64,000 nt of DNA, taken from positions 12,998,050 to 13,062,049 of the forward strand of contig CM031870.1 in NCBI GenBank assembly GCA_018697195.1, written 5' to 3'. The stretch comes from Certhia americana. Lineage: Eukaryota > Chordata > Aves > Passeriformes > Certhiidae. Positions 26,701 through 38,700 of the stretch are shown one piece after another. How positions within the stretch are numbered: position 1 is the first letter of the stretch; each line of letters begins with the position of its first letter. Both the position numbers and the translations under genes were made by a program. The notes beneath the pieces are model-generated. The model saw only the letters and a program-made list of their open reading frames with translations. It searched no databases and was not told the DNA's origin.

Positions 26701-29700
26701 AGGGGGAGTTCCAGCAGTGAACAGGTGCTGTTGGGAGCTAGCAAGAGTCAAACTGTACAGGGTATTGGAACTGGAAAGGAGTTTTCCAATGCCTCACAGA
26801 GCTTTCAGGTGCTATAGCTTAAACTTCCTGTACTTCAGCCTTTTTGTTTTTTCCATGCATGGGGTGGTTTGAACCAGAGGAGCCAACAGAGCAGGTAGGA
26901 AGAAAAGTACAGGGCATCTGCATTGCCTCTTATGTCATTGAGAGGCCCTCCAGTAGAAAAGACAGAAGATGCAGGCAGGAAAACAGAGGTCCTTCTGTGC
27001 TGGCTTTTATCAGAGCAATGCTGGAAGACAGCTCTTCTCCCAGGGAGAGAGTCATTGTGTGTTCCTCAGCTTTCTGTCTACTACCTGAGACCCAGATCAG
27101 ACTGATGTGCTGAGCATGCATCGAGGCAGAAGTCTTTAAAAACACTGAGTATTAGGCACAGAGCATTTCAAATTGGGCATCCATGTCTTGGGAAAGTTGT
27201 GACAATTTCAGCATTGCAGTTGGCTATTTATACATAAAGGAATAATGGTTTTTCCTTTCTCAAGAACATCAGCACAAATAAGTGCAAGATACACTTGTGG
27301 AAATTGCCAAGAGGAATCTCCAGTAAAGTGAGTAGTTCTGTACTCAACATGAGATTTGGATGATGTAAAAGTACATAGAGGGGGAAAAATAAGGATATTA
27401 ATCCATTTATCCTATGCCCTGAGCAGACAGAGTTCTGCAGAGAGGAGATGGTAAGTGATACATGAGCAAAAGAGAGATGTTTTGAGTAGAAGATATGTTT
27501 TTTCCTACTTATAGGTTGCTTTTCCCTGCTGTCTTAAGGAGAAAACATCTAGAGCAATGATGCATTCCTGTAGTACTTACGTGGTCAGTGAAATTCAGTC
27601 TGTATGATGTGGCCCATATGCACTCAGTAACAGATGGTGGGTTTGTGTCACACAGATGGGCTCCAGTGTTTCACAGCTTTTGTGCTCCAGGCCATACACA
27701 GAAAACAGCCTTTCTCTTCATCTGTGCAATTTCATTTCTGGTTATGGCACGTGGGATGATTGCAATGTGGCAGCGGGTCAGACGAGCTCCAGTGCTCTGC
27801 TCCTGCTATAGAAGAAAAAAATGGTGTCAGCAGCACATCGTGTCAGCTGGGGTGTTTGTGGGCCCACCCATTCCCATCCAAAATGCAGAATTAAGCCAGG
27901 TCTCACCTCTGGAGCTACAAAAATGTGGCTTTTGCAATAGTCCTGTGCTGTGTTCATTGTGCGAGAAGTAGTCAGCTGGAGCTGGAGCATTTGAAGTGAT
28001 TGTAAGATCTTCTTTCCATGTAGGTTTTCTGCTGAGATCAGTCATTCAGAGCACTTAAGAGTCTCTCTACACTTCCCCATTTTCATTAATTATCACAGTG
28101 TCTCTGGGGCCTCCCTTCCCTGTTGAATTTGGTTGGGTGTCAGCAAGTACCCTGTACTCAGAATTTCTGGAGGGACTAAAAAGGCATCAATGGAGCTCAC
28201 AGAGTTTGCTCATCTAGCCTTGTGTCTTTAAGAAACTTAGGTAAAAAACAAATACAGTCATCTTTTATCTGAACAGTGGTTAATTTGTTTAGAACAAAAA
28301 CATATTGCTTGCATTGTCACTTATTCTTCCTACGTGGAGCTGTCAACTGGTTTTAATTGTATAAAGATAAATAGGAATGGAACAAGGCTTCAAACAGCTC
28401 TTTTACAGTACTTGGAGTGGACATAGTACTTCATACATGTATCACAGTAATGCATACCAGATGAAAGGATACTGTGGAATTTCTGCAATAAAGGTAAAAG
28501 CCCATATATATCTGCCTGTTCCAATGGATGAGAACCAAAACAAAAATCTTGAAGGCAAAAATAAAAACAAGCCCCATCACAGTTCTTGAAGTCAAGTTCC
28601 ACTTGCTGTGAAGTGCCCCCAGGAAAAACAACCACAGAATTTGCCCGAACATTGGCCAAACCTCATAAAGGGATGGACCACAAGTATCAACCTCCCAAAC
28701 AGTTGAAGGTGTTTCACTTTCCCCCAAGTCTGGAGTTTAACTGGACCCTTTGGTATTGCTGTGTCCCAGGAATGGCCCTGTGAGCTCCTGTGCAATTTGC
28801 CTATGTGCTGCTCTTTTAAGTTTTTCCCCCCTCTCTGCCTCCTTCAGCTGATTTTCTTTACATTTTAATACGTGTTTCAATGAGTTCTTGCACTTTGGAT
28901 TATTTAGAATGCCTTTGGAGATGTGTCACCCTCAGCAGCAGAGCATGCCCAGCATACAACCTTGGAGTTACAGACAAGGAATTCCCAGTAAACAGGGATC
29001 ACTGACCCACCTGCCCTGGCTCCCTTTGGATGCTGGTCTCCATCTTTCTCACTGCTCTGAAATTCTTTGCTCTTGGTTTTCCAGTCAGACACCAAAATTT
29101 AGATCCATTTGTAAAAGAACAGCCATGAGAAATGGGAAACTGACTTCATTCTTCGTTTTTAAATACGACTTTGTGTGACCTCGATGCTGCAATTGATGGT
29201 TTGGCTTCCAGGTCTGGCTGGAGATGCAAGGTTTGGTGACTGTCCCGAAACTAGGACTGTGAAAGAATACTTCATGCTCACCATCTAAGGAAAAGTTACT
29301 TTAATCTTTGTTTAAAAGGAGAGCTGTCTGTAGCAGCTTCACAAGACTGTGTTCCCTCTGTATGTCTATTTTCCAGGGACAACAGCAAGTTGTTTCCTGC
29401 TAGTCTGCTAAACTCTTAAAAAAGAAATAAAATAAGTATCTCTAGAAAAGGAAATACCCTTTTTAACAGCATCTGTCTCCCTTAGATACAGTTTCTGTGT
29501 TTTCCATTCTTTCTGGTGGTTGTTATTACAGTTCTGAGGATTTGTCATTGCTGTCAACCTCTAATAGACCTTGTCAGAAGGACAGCGTGACTCAGTCCAC
29601 CCTCCTCTTGCCCCAGCCCCTGCATCATATTGGCCAGGTCAGCTTGAGCTGTGAAGGGAAAGTCAGATTACGAGCTCCCAGTAGAGACCAGGAGACTGAG

Positions 29701-32700
29701 TTAGGATTTATACTTTCGTTGTGATGCTGACATCTCTTCGGAGCTCAGCAGTAAATAATAGAGCAAGTTTAAAAGCTTTTTGCAGCTCGCCAGTATGTTG
29801 TTGTTGATACAGCCTGCCGTTTGTTAACATGATCCAACAAGTATCCTTTAATGACCCCATTTGAGGAGCCTGTGAGACTCCAGAGCACTGCTAGAGAAGC
29901 TCTGTTTCATGGTCCTGTACTTCTGAGACCTACTTATCTGTCATGGTTGCAGTCAGCTGATGCTTATGAACTCTTGCTCATTATAAAGTACTGATTGGAG
30001 GCAGAAGCCTTCTTTTCTGTCCCAATCTAATGGTCTCTTGACTTGAAACTTGAATGTCTTCCCTAGAGGGAAGTAAAGTTAAATAAGACTTTGCAGGATT
30101 TTTTAATGTGAAGGTATGAAACGTCTTTGTGAAGGTCTTTTGCTCGATGGAGTTGTTTTTTCATGTGCTGCCAATATCTGATCCCACTTCTTGACCTTTA
30201 ATATACACTGAGAGAGACGATTAGGATGTTTCTAATCAGCTGAATCTCCCCTCTGGGAGCACTATTAAATCTTGACTCTCAGCTTTATCTCTGCCAGGTC
30301 TTGCCAGCCCTCCATGGTTTTGGTTTTGTTAACAGCTGATGTCAGAGTTCATTCACCTCAAAGGTTCTTGTTCAATGGGGGAAGTTTCTTGGATCGTTTC
30401 TGTAGGAGTTAAGACACCAGCGAGTAACTCTGCTTGGAGGCAGACCCCTTCTCTTCATGTGCCTTGTGAGCCAGACCTTAATCAGTGAAATAAAGTCTTC
30501 TATTTTGTGCAGGATTACTGCTAATTCTGCCCACCTCATCATTAGCAGGGCTTCATCAAAGGTCTTCATGAGCAAAGCTGAGGTGCTAGGTTAGGTGCCT
30601 CATAGGCATTCAGAATATTACCTCATCTGGTTTCTTCTGCCATCCAAATTTGTAATTTCATTTAAATTCCAAGTTTGTTGGCAATGAATGGGTAATGAGT
30701 ATTGAGTTTCATACCATTGTTTTGAGGGGAATTCAAGTGAGGCTAGCAAGTCTGTGGTCGTGCAGCTCAGCTTATGTTACACGGCCCAGTGGTACAGGCA
30801 AGCAGTTTAATTGTCGAAGCTGCAAGCAGTCTTTGAAAAACAGAGCCCCCTTGAGCTGCATATCTTCCCCTTTCATTTCAGCCATCTGCAGTACCACTGT
30901 TACTGAAGTATTGGGAAATTTATCCCTGAAAGCAATACAACAATGGATTGCAGTGCAGGGGTTGATGCCCTCCTGAAAAACTTTGGTGGTCCAAGGAAGG
31001 ACTGAGCACCCATAGTCTTATTTTAACCCTTGGATTCCAGTGGCTCCCATTCCCCAATGTGGTCCATGTACCTGTGCATGTCCCTGCCCTGTCCTATGTT
31101 TTTGAACACACCAGAGGCTCTGTAGGTATATAGGAAGGCCGGGAATGATATGGAGTCATTGGCCAAGGCTGGATGCTTTGTTTCTATCCAAAAATTTATT
31201 CTGTAGACCTTGGTCTTAAGTTATTGAACTTGCAGAGGAATCTGCTCGTAATTTCTTTCTTGTAAGCCCTTTCTTGTTGAGCAGAAATTTTGGCAAAGAA
31301 GAGTCAAGTCACTGGAGAATCTCCAGTTCTGCCTGGTTATACCAGGCCTCCTCAGATCTTTCCTTGGAACAAGCAGGCGAGAGGAAATACTTTCCATTTC
31401 AGAGAAGTGTGGACAAACAACATTGCTTCAGACATAGAAGAAAAGTGGCAGACGGGAGTTACAGTGCTGAATCCTGCTGGCCAAAAGCATGCTCTTGCCT
31501 TTATTCAGTCATTCCTGGAACACAGTGTTCTTATTGTATTCCTCCTCACCCTGCTCAGTGCCTCTCCTCGGGCTCAGGGCTCAGAGATGCCCCAGCCACA
31601 GTGCTGGCAGGTTCGGGGGAGTTAAAAAAAGCATCAAACACATCTCAGCAATGGAACCTCTCCCTCCTTGCCTGACGTTGGGTAAGCGTATGTTCTGAAA
31701 ACCTGGATCCCGTTAGAAACGTTCCTGCTGTCTGGAAAACAAAGTACTCGCTCGCCTGGTTTAGTCATTAAGTAAATTTGTGGTTTGGTTGAGACAAAAA
31801 ATAATGAAGAAAAGCTGTTGAAATCCTGGGATTAATTTGATAGTTTGCAGGCAGTGGTGTTCTTAAGTGGAGCTGCTGCCTTCTTTATGTTGTGAGCAGA
31901 CCCAGGTACAAACCTGGGCTTCCCTCTTTCCCTGTGCCTCAGAGCCAGGCATTTGGAAGTAATTTGTTCCACGAAGGCTCTCTCGGTGCGGGCGAGGGGG
32001 TTGCTCTGGGCTGGGAGCCGCCGTGCGTGGGTGTCAGCACAGCCGGGCCGCGGCAGGAATGCCGGGGGACGCTTTCTGCTGCCTGCTCCATCCGGGCTGC
32101 AGGCAGGGACGGGCAGTCACTGGCTTGGCATGACATGGAGGGCTCTGACCCATCGGGAGGTTCACTGTTATTCCATCTGTGACATGGTGGCCCCGCCTGG
32201 GAAGAGCTGTTTCCTCTGGACCTCCTTTACATCTCCTGGCTGCACCGCCTGCCTTCCCCAGGGAAGCAAAACTGTGAGGCTAAAAGCAGAGAGGCCCATG
32301 CAAAGACCCCCACAGCACTTTCCAAAGTGTTTCCCCTCTCCAGCAGCCCCAATTTACCTGGGACAGTCACCAAGGAAAGCAGAGAGAAGGGAGCTGGCGC
32401 TGAAATGCTGTCTGAAATGCCTGCTCTGTGTGTTCATCCACTTAACTGCACATATATATGTATATATATGAAATCACTTGTATTAAACATAAATGTCGTT
32501 TCAGTCTGAGAAGCCAATTAGCAGAGTGGAGAGCTCTTGCCAGTCAGCCTCTTGCTGAATTCTCCCCAGCTTTCAGTTTGAGCAGGCAAAAGGAGACTGC
32601 ATTATCAGCCCTCTCTACCTGTGTCCGTGCCAGCGATCCTGGTGCCCCATCCAGAGCACATTTGGAGGGGCAGAAAATCAGGGATTTTCTCAGGTCCCAC

Positions 32701-35700
32701 TCATTTCAGGGTTTACCATGCTTAGATGTTCAGCACATCTCTGCACAAGCCTGATTCTGTCCCTTCCAATAAAATATTAAAAACAGTTCTCCTGTGATGT
32801 ATTGTCTGGCAGGACATGGAGGTGAGTGTGGCTCATGGGTGGCATCAGTGTACCCTGGATATCCAAGATGCACACGCACTGCTGGGTTTGCCTTTTTGTA
32901 GCTTCTTAAGTCGGTACAGCAGCTTTCGGATGGCTGATGCAGCCTGGCTGCTCCAAAGCAGTGAGGCTTTTGTTCAGTTGCAATTAATGCAACTGAATCC
33001 TGTATATTTTATAGAAAATGTCCCTAATATTGTCAGCCTTTCATGATAGATAAGGATTCATATGAATCATGTCATCATTTGGAAAACCAAACAAAACTAC
33101 TATGTTACGGTATAAACACAGGCTAATATATTGGAATTAATCTAATCTAGGCAGATACCTGTTATTGCTAGATATGGAACAGAATGTTCTGCAACATTTG
33201 CTTTATTTCAGGAAGATGATCCAATTGTCCTGTTAATTGTAGTGCAGACATTGTGTTACCCTTTTTTTTTGGTTTTTGTTTCTTTTTTTCATTTTAATTA
33301 ATATCTTGTGCTTTGAGCTAGTAAATAAATGAGGTTTGTGGTCTTATTCTAGGGAAGACATGCATTGTTTGTAGGAAGGTCTTGCTTCTATTGTTTGTCA
33401 GACTCAGATTTTTGCAGTTTTGGTTTTAAATCTGTAACTAAAGGAAAAAATCCAGTATTACATTGGGGTGATGAGTGAGCACAGCCTCGCCTCCATTGGG
33501 AAGGAGGAGCTGGGAGGGCTGATTTGGAGATGCACAGTCAAGATGAAATCTTGAGGGACTTGTTCTGCAGTTTCCTTGGAACACAGTGGTTTCATCCTGT
33601 TGTGTGAAAGCCTTTCCTAAGAAGGTTAGGGTGGTGATAGGGCAGTACAGCCACAATATTTAGCCTATCTAGTCCTTATTTGCCTCCTAAGGCAAACATT
33701 TTATTTCCTGTATTTCAACTTCCTTCCTAGATTCTCTCCCCCACCTTGCTGTATCCTATGATCTAAATTACTGGTTGCAATTAATGCATCCTCTGTACAT
33801 TAGTCCTGCCTGAGAAGTAGCATGTCCTTGGTAAATGCAAAGGAGTTAGAAACTGGAAACTCAGTCTGGTAAATCTTGGATTTAGCTTTTGTAACTGTGC
33901 TTTAGTACTTAACAATAATTGCTGAAGCTCCCCATAAAATAATCTCCATGTAGTCCTAAAATGGAATTGAATGCCTCAGAAGAAAAGAGGAGAAGAGCCC
34001 TTATCTGTACTTTTAGTTACATTTTTATTTATTTCCCTTCTTCCTCTGGCGTGGGAGGATGAATACACAGGGAAGAAGATTTGCAAAGGCAAGGAGTGCT
34101 AAAGAGTGTCATTTTTTTCATCAGCTTTTAAAAGCCAGACTGTAATCATAAATTCCCTGATAGCTGAAGCATGCAGAAGTCGTCTTTAAGCCTACAAGTG
34201 ACAGGCTGCTGTTGCTTTTCAAACTTCAGATTTCATTTTTTTGTAAGACACAACTTTGATCTGGTTCCTTTGTAATGCTCTGCAGAGCGCTGGGGCCGCT
34301 GCGCTCGCCGGCTGCAGAGCTGGAAGTGAACTTTCTTGGCAAGAGCCATCTGGAGACCTCAAAGAACAGATTAACTTGTCCTGAATTGATGTGATCTTTG
34401 AAGAAGCTGCCCTTGCCTGGAACACATGTGATTAGCCTGCCATTGGCATTGATAAAGTTGAGATGCACAGCAGCATCTGAGTACGCAGAGTAATTGGGAA
34501 GAGTGTTAAGTGGAGCAACCCCAACAATCTGCAGTCAGATTATCAGGAAAATCCCCAATTTTAACCTCTTGAGCCGACTTTGCATCTTTAGCACAGATCA
34601 AATCCAGTCAGGAGTGAAGGTTTTCAGCTCTGCATCTTCATAGACTTCTTGTTCTTAGCTCTAAAACGTTCCCATGATGATGTTTTGGAAAAATTTGTAT
34701 GATGCAACTTCTGTGATAGTTGTTGGTACCACAGATTGGAAACAGACTTTTCTATTCAGGTGGTGGGTTAATGTAATCTTGTAAATTGGACCCTGTGGTG
34801 GGTGCTGTTGTAATCCCTTGTTTAAGGGTGACTCTGCTGCTGGGACACTCGTGTCAGCACGTGCTATTTAGGATTTGCTTTGGCTCGTACATCATAAACC
34901 AACATGTACAGCTTTTAATCTGATTGACTGGTAGTGATAATGAAATTTGGAACTGCATGAAGGATATGACAGTCACCTGTTTGTTGGTAGATGTAGGTTT
35001 TGGAAGTAAGTGGCCAGCTGGAGGTGCAGCAACCTGTGATTCTAGAAGGACTTTTTGTTTCTAGGGTGGAAGTAAGTAACTTAATTTTTTTTTTTTTCCA
35101 CAATGAGTAAATGGAACATGTCAAAATAACCAGTTGGAAGGATGTCTCAGCATTGGACTGCATCCTCCCAATCACGGATGCAAAATGAAAATAGAGAGAC
35201 ACCAAATAAGAATAATGCTTAGTGCTGGTTTCCTAGAAATATCATCTTCAAAAACACAGGACTGCGAATGTTTGAACTAATTTTTCAGAAGTTGGCGTGA
35301 AAAAGCAGGGTGGGAGCACAGAATGAGTAGTTGGGTCCCACTGAGTTGCAGCCCTCATCTGTGGTTTCGGGGCACCATCCCTCAGCCCAAACACCACCCA
35401 CCAGAAGAGGAAAGGAGGAATTGTGTCTTGCTGCAAGGTTGCTCACTGCAGTGCAGGAGGGAGGGCATCTCAGCTCCTCCACCTGCTATCAGCTGTGGTG
35501 AGACATCTGGAGTTTCTGCAGAGCCCATTTTGGGATGTCCTTCTGTGGGACTTGCCAACATCCACAGAACTCCTGCTGCTCAGAACTTTCCAAGGTGACT
35601 CATGAGGTTTGGGTGGTTATCAGCTGCCTCATGGTATCTGGAAAATGGGATTTCTCCCATGTTAAAAATGAGCTGCTCACCAAAACTGTGGTGACTAAAG

Positions 35701-38700
35701 GTTCAGACTATGGCATGGGAGGCAAAGTTCTGGAAGAGCTGTTTAGGGAGAATGCAGTGGAGTTTTGTGGGTGTCAGCTTCATGAGTTTTTTGTCTCTTT
35801 GGTTTGCCTATACTGTGTCTCAAACAGCTGCTTCCTTGGTAGTGCAGGGGTTTGGAAGAGCTTCCCTAGGGATTTTCGAGTTGTCCAGGTCAGGGAGGTT
35901 GGGCACCCTTGCAAGAGGAGGCCTGCCTGGATTCTATTACAGATAGAATATTACAGATTCTATTAAATTCTTTTCAGGAAAAATTTTCTTCCAGAAAATA
36001 TCAGTGTCGTAAAAATGTAGTGCTGGAGCTGGAGAAGGTGGTAGCAATGAAAACTGATGGATTGATCAGCTTCCCTGTTAAACTGGGAGCTGTTCCAGCC
36101 GTGCTGGAGCTGCTAGCAGGCTTGGGAGGACCATGTCTCTCAGACCTGCCAGTAGAGTGTTGCACAACTTATCCCTCCAGTGGAAATTTAAATTCTACAG
36201 AAATTAGTTGCCTAGAGGCCTTTCATCTTAAAGGAAGATTTCTTCTTGCCTTAATGGGTTTTTTTCCCATGCTTGATGAAGAACATCAGTGAAGGAGGTA
36301 CATAACTGGTGAGAACCAAAGGGAGTGCCACTCGGATTTGGCTTTGGAGGCAGGATCAGTGAGCTCTTCCTCCCACTGTGGGTGCTGAAGGTGATGCAAT
36401 TCTTCCCCAGAGCACACCAACCCTGGGATTTTTTGCATAGAGCAGAGTAACATGTTTGGCAAAGGTTGGGGACTTTGCATCTTTGATTTAAAATTGAAAT
36501 AGCCATCGGGGGAAGTTGTCTCAGGGAGACTGGGGTTCCCAGGCTGGAAGGAAAAGGATGCCCTTAGGATGCAGTGGGAACTCCACTTAGACCAAGAGTA
36601 CTGAAGAGGACCTCACCTCTCTGCTCACTTACATTGGGACTCCAAGATCTGATGGTGCTGATGTCCCAAGTGCTGGGTGCTTGGTCAGCAGAGTGAAAGA
36701 TCTGGGGAGGGATGGGATGCAGCCAAGACAACGTGCAAAATAAACCCAGAACAGGCAGAAGAAAGCCTTAAGGAAATTCTTGCTGTTTTCCTACAGCAGT
36801 TTAGGCCCTTGTCAGCATTACCAGAATGTGCAGTGATCAGCGGAGGGCTTTATGCAAAGAAAAGGCAGCTGGTCAGGCTGACTTACTCGGGTCGCTGTGA
36901 TCTCTGTTATAATTGTTCCCTGTGTGATTATTTTGAGGGTTGAGCAGCTGAGAGCTGCAGAAGAGACATGCAGCTTTATTTCTGCAATGTATGAAATGTT
37001 CTGTGTTCGTTTCAAAAACGCTCATTGCTCTTTCTGTCTTAAAAAATGAAATAAAATTCTGGAAGGCTGCAGGAATTTTTTGTGAAGTCTAACTTTAAAT
37101 GCTCACCTTTCCTTTTATCACCCTTATCAGTGCATAGAGCTCGGTATGTGAGGTTTTTAGCTGACATTTCAAATCGCTCTGAGGATGCCTGAATCCCTTT
37201 TAAAGCAGCCTCCCCTCCCAGATCAGAAGTGACCAGTTTTTTTTGTTAGACTCCATGTTCCTTTAATGTTTTCCTCCTAATAGATGTTGAAAGGGTTCTT
37301 CAGAGGCACGGCACAAAACATTCAAATAGTGATACGAGCCAGCTGAAGAGAGTTGTCAGGGAGAGAGAACATTAGGAGAAGGATTGAATACAGATGGATT
37401 CCTCAAAAGTAATGTAACCTGTTATGATTGCTTTGAAATCCTATACCCTTTCCATCTCCTTATGCTTACCAAAAGTTTACATTTGTATTGATGTATTAGA
37501 GGCAGAACTAAAATGGACATAATCCCTGTTGTATACATGCTTAAGTGTGTAATTTTAGCTAAATACAACAGTTGTGACCAAACCTGCATCCTCAGTGAGA
37601 CGACCACAGCTGGGGAGTGTTGTGGGCCAGCCAATCCCAACTCCTCCAGAGGTGCCAGGGACCTCCCAGGGCCCATCTGCTCACTCTTGGTTCCTTCAGT
37701 CATCACAGTTCCACACCCAGTGACCACTTCAGGTGCTCTCTGCTGATCTGTCTTTATATCAACAGATACAAAGGAGGAATGGATTGCCCTGTGCATTTTA
37801 TTCTGTGTATCTGAGTGCTTTCTTAGTGTACTGCTAGAATAATCTTTGCCTCTTCCAGAGAGTCCTGGCAAAAGGTCCACTAGAAGTTGGTGCTATATTT
37901 TAATTGGGTTGTCCAAAAATCATCCTTCTCTTTGCCCTCAGGGAAGGCCTGAGCTATCCATCATTCCTTCCTCAATTTAAGAGGTTGTCTCAGCCTCCAT
38001 CAAACCACTGTCATGTTGAATTTGACAGGAGGGTTGCAGTGCACAGAGCTCCTTTAATGTTCAGAACTGACCGTTCTGCACAGGGAGAATGGCTGAAGGG
38101 GGCTGGTAAGGTTTTCACTTATTATCCCTTGCTTTTTAGGGTGAACATGTTCAAATTATTTCCAGTACTTGCCCTAGAAAGATATTCTGAAATCTGATGG
38201 AATATAGAAATGAGTTTGCTCCAGTGCACATCTGCAGTGATTGATAGAAAGTCTGCATGCTAGATGTCTGTGGTGACTCACCATTCCAAGGCATCCCTGT
38301 GCTCGTCCCCAACTGACTCTGTATTGTACCTGAGCATGGAGAAACCTCACAAGGCTCCTTTCTGCCAAACAGCCATGAAAAGCCTCAGCTGGCTCAGTTT
38401 TGAATGCTCTTTGCACTATTCTGCAACTATGCTAAGCTTCATCATCCAAGGAGAAGTAGCTTAGAGTTTTGGTTGGTTTGTGGCACACAGAATAGTTTTC
38501 TCTTTCTGAGAGTAAAGGAGTAATTTGTTTCTAACCGACCCCATAATGGACCTGAAACAATATGATTTTTCCTAGTGACCAGTGAATATCCATGACCCCT
38601 TGAATTACAAGGAAAATAGGTTGTGTGCTGAGGACCCAAAGGGCAGGTGAATAAGAGCTGGGTGAGCAATGCATTAGCTGAAGGCTGTAACCCTGTCCAG

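Larger units (their letters stand above)
11167..31900 (+). other. AXIN1: Intron 2, middle segment (non-coding)
   Basis: About 20.7 kb contains no frame I can recognise as protein. It contains a possible old CR1 tail (about 15840-15935), a (GTT)5 run at 13893-13907, two T/G-rich tracts (18585-18640 and 18971-19037), and a CpG-holding patch near 13965-14105. A long single-copy stretch (about 29740-30290) looks conserved. Elsewhere I see only ordinary intronic sequence; the many 60-150 residue frames show no domain, no splice context and no codon bias that would support them. Confidence 0.75.
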
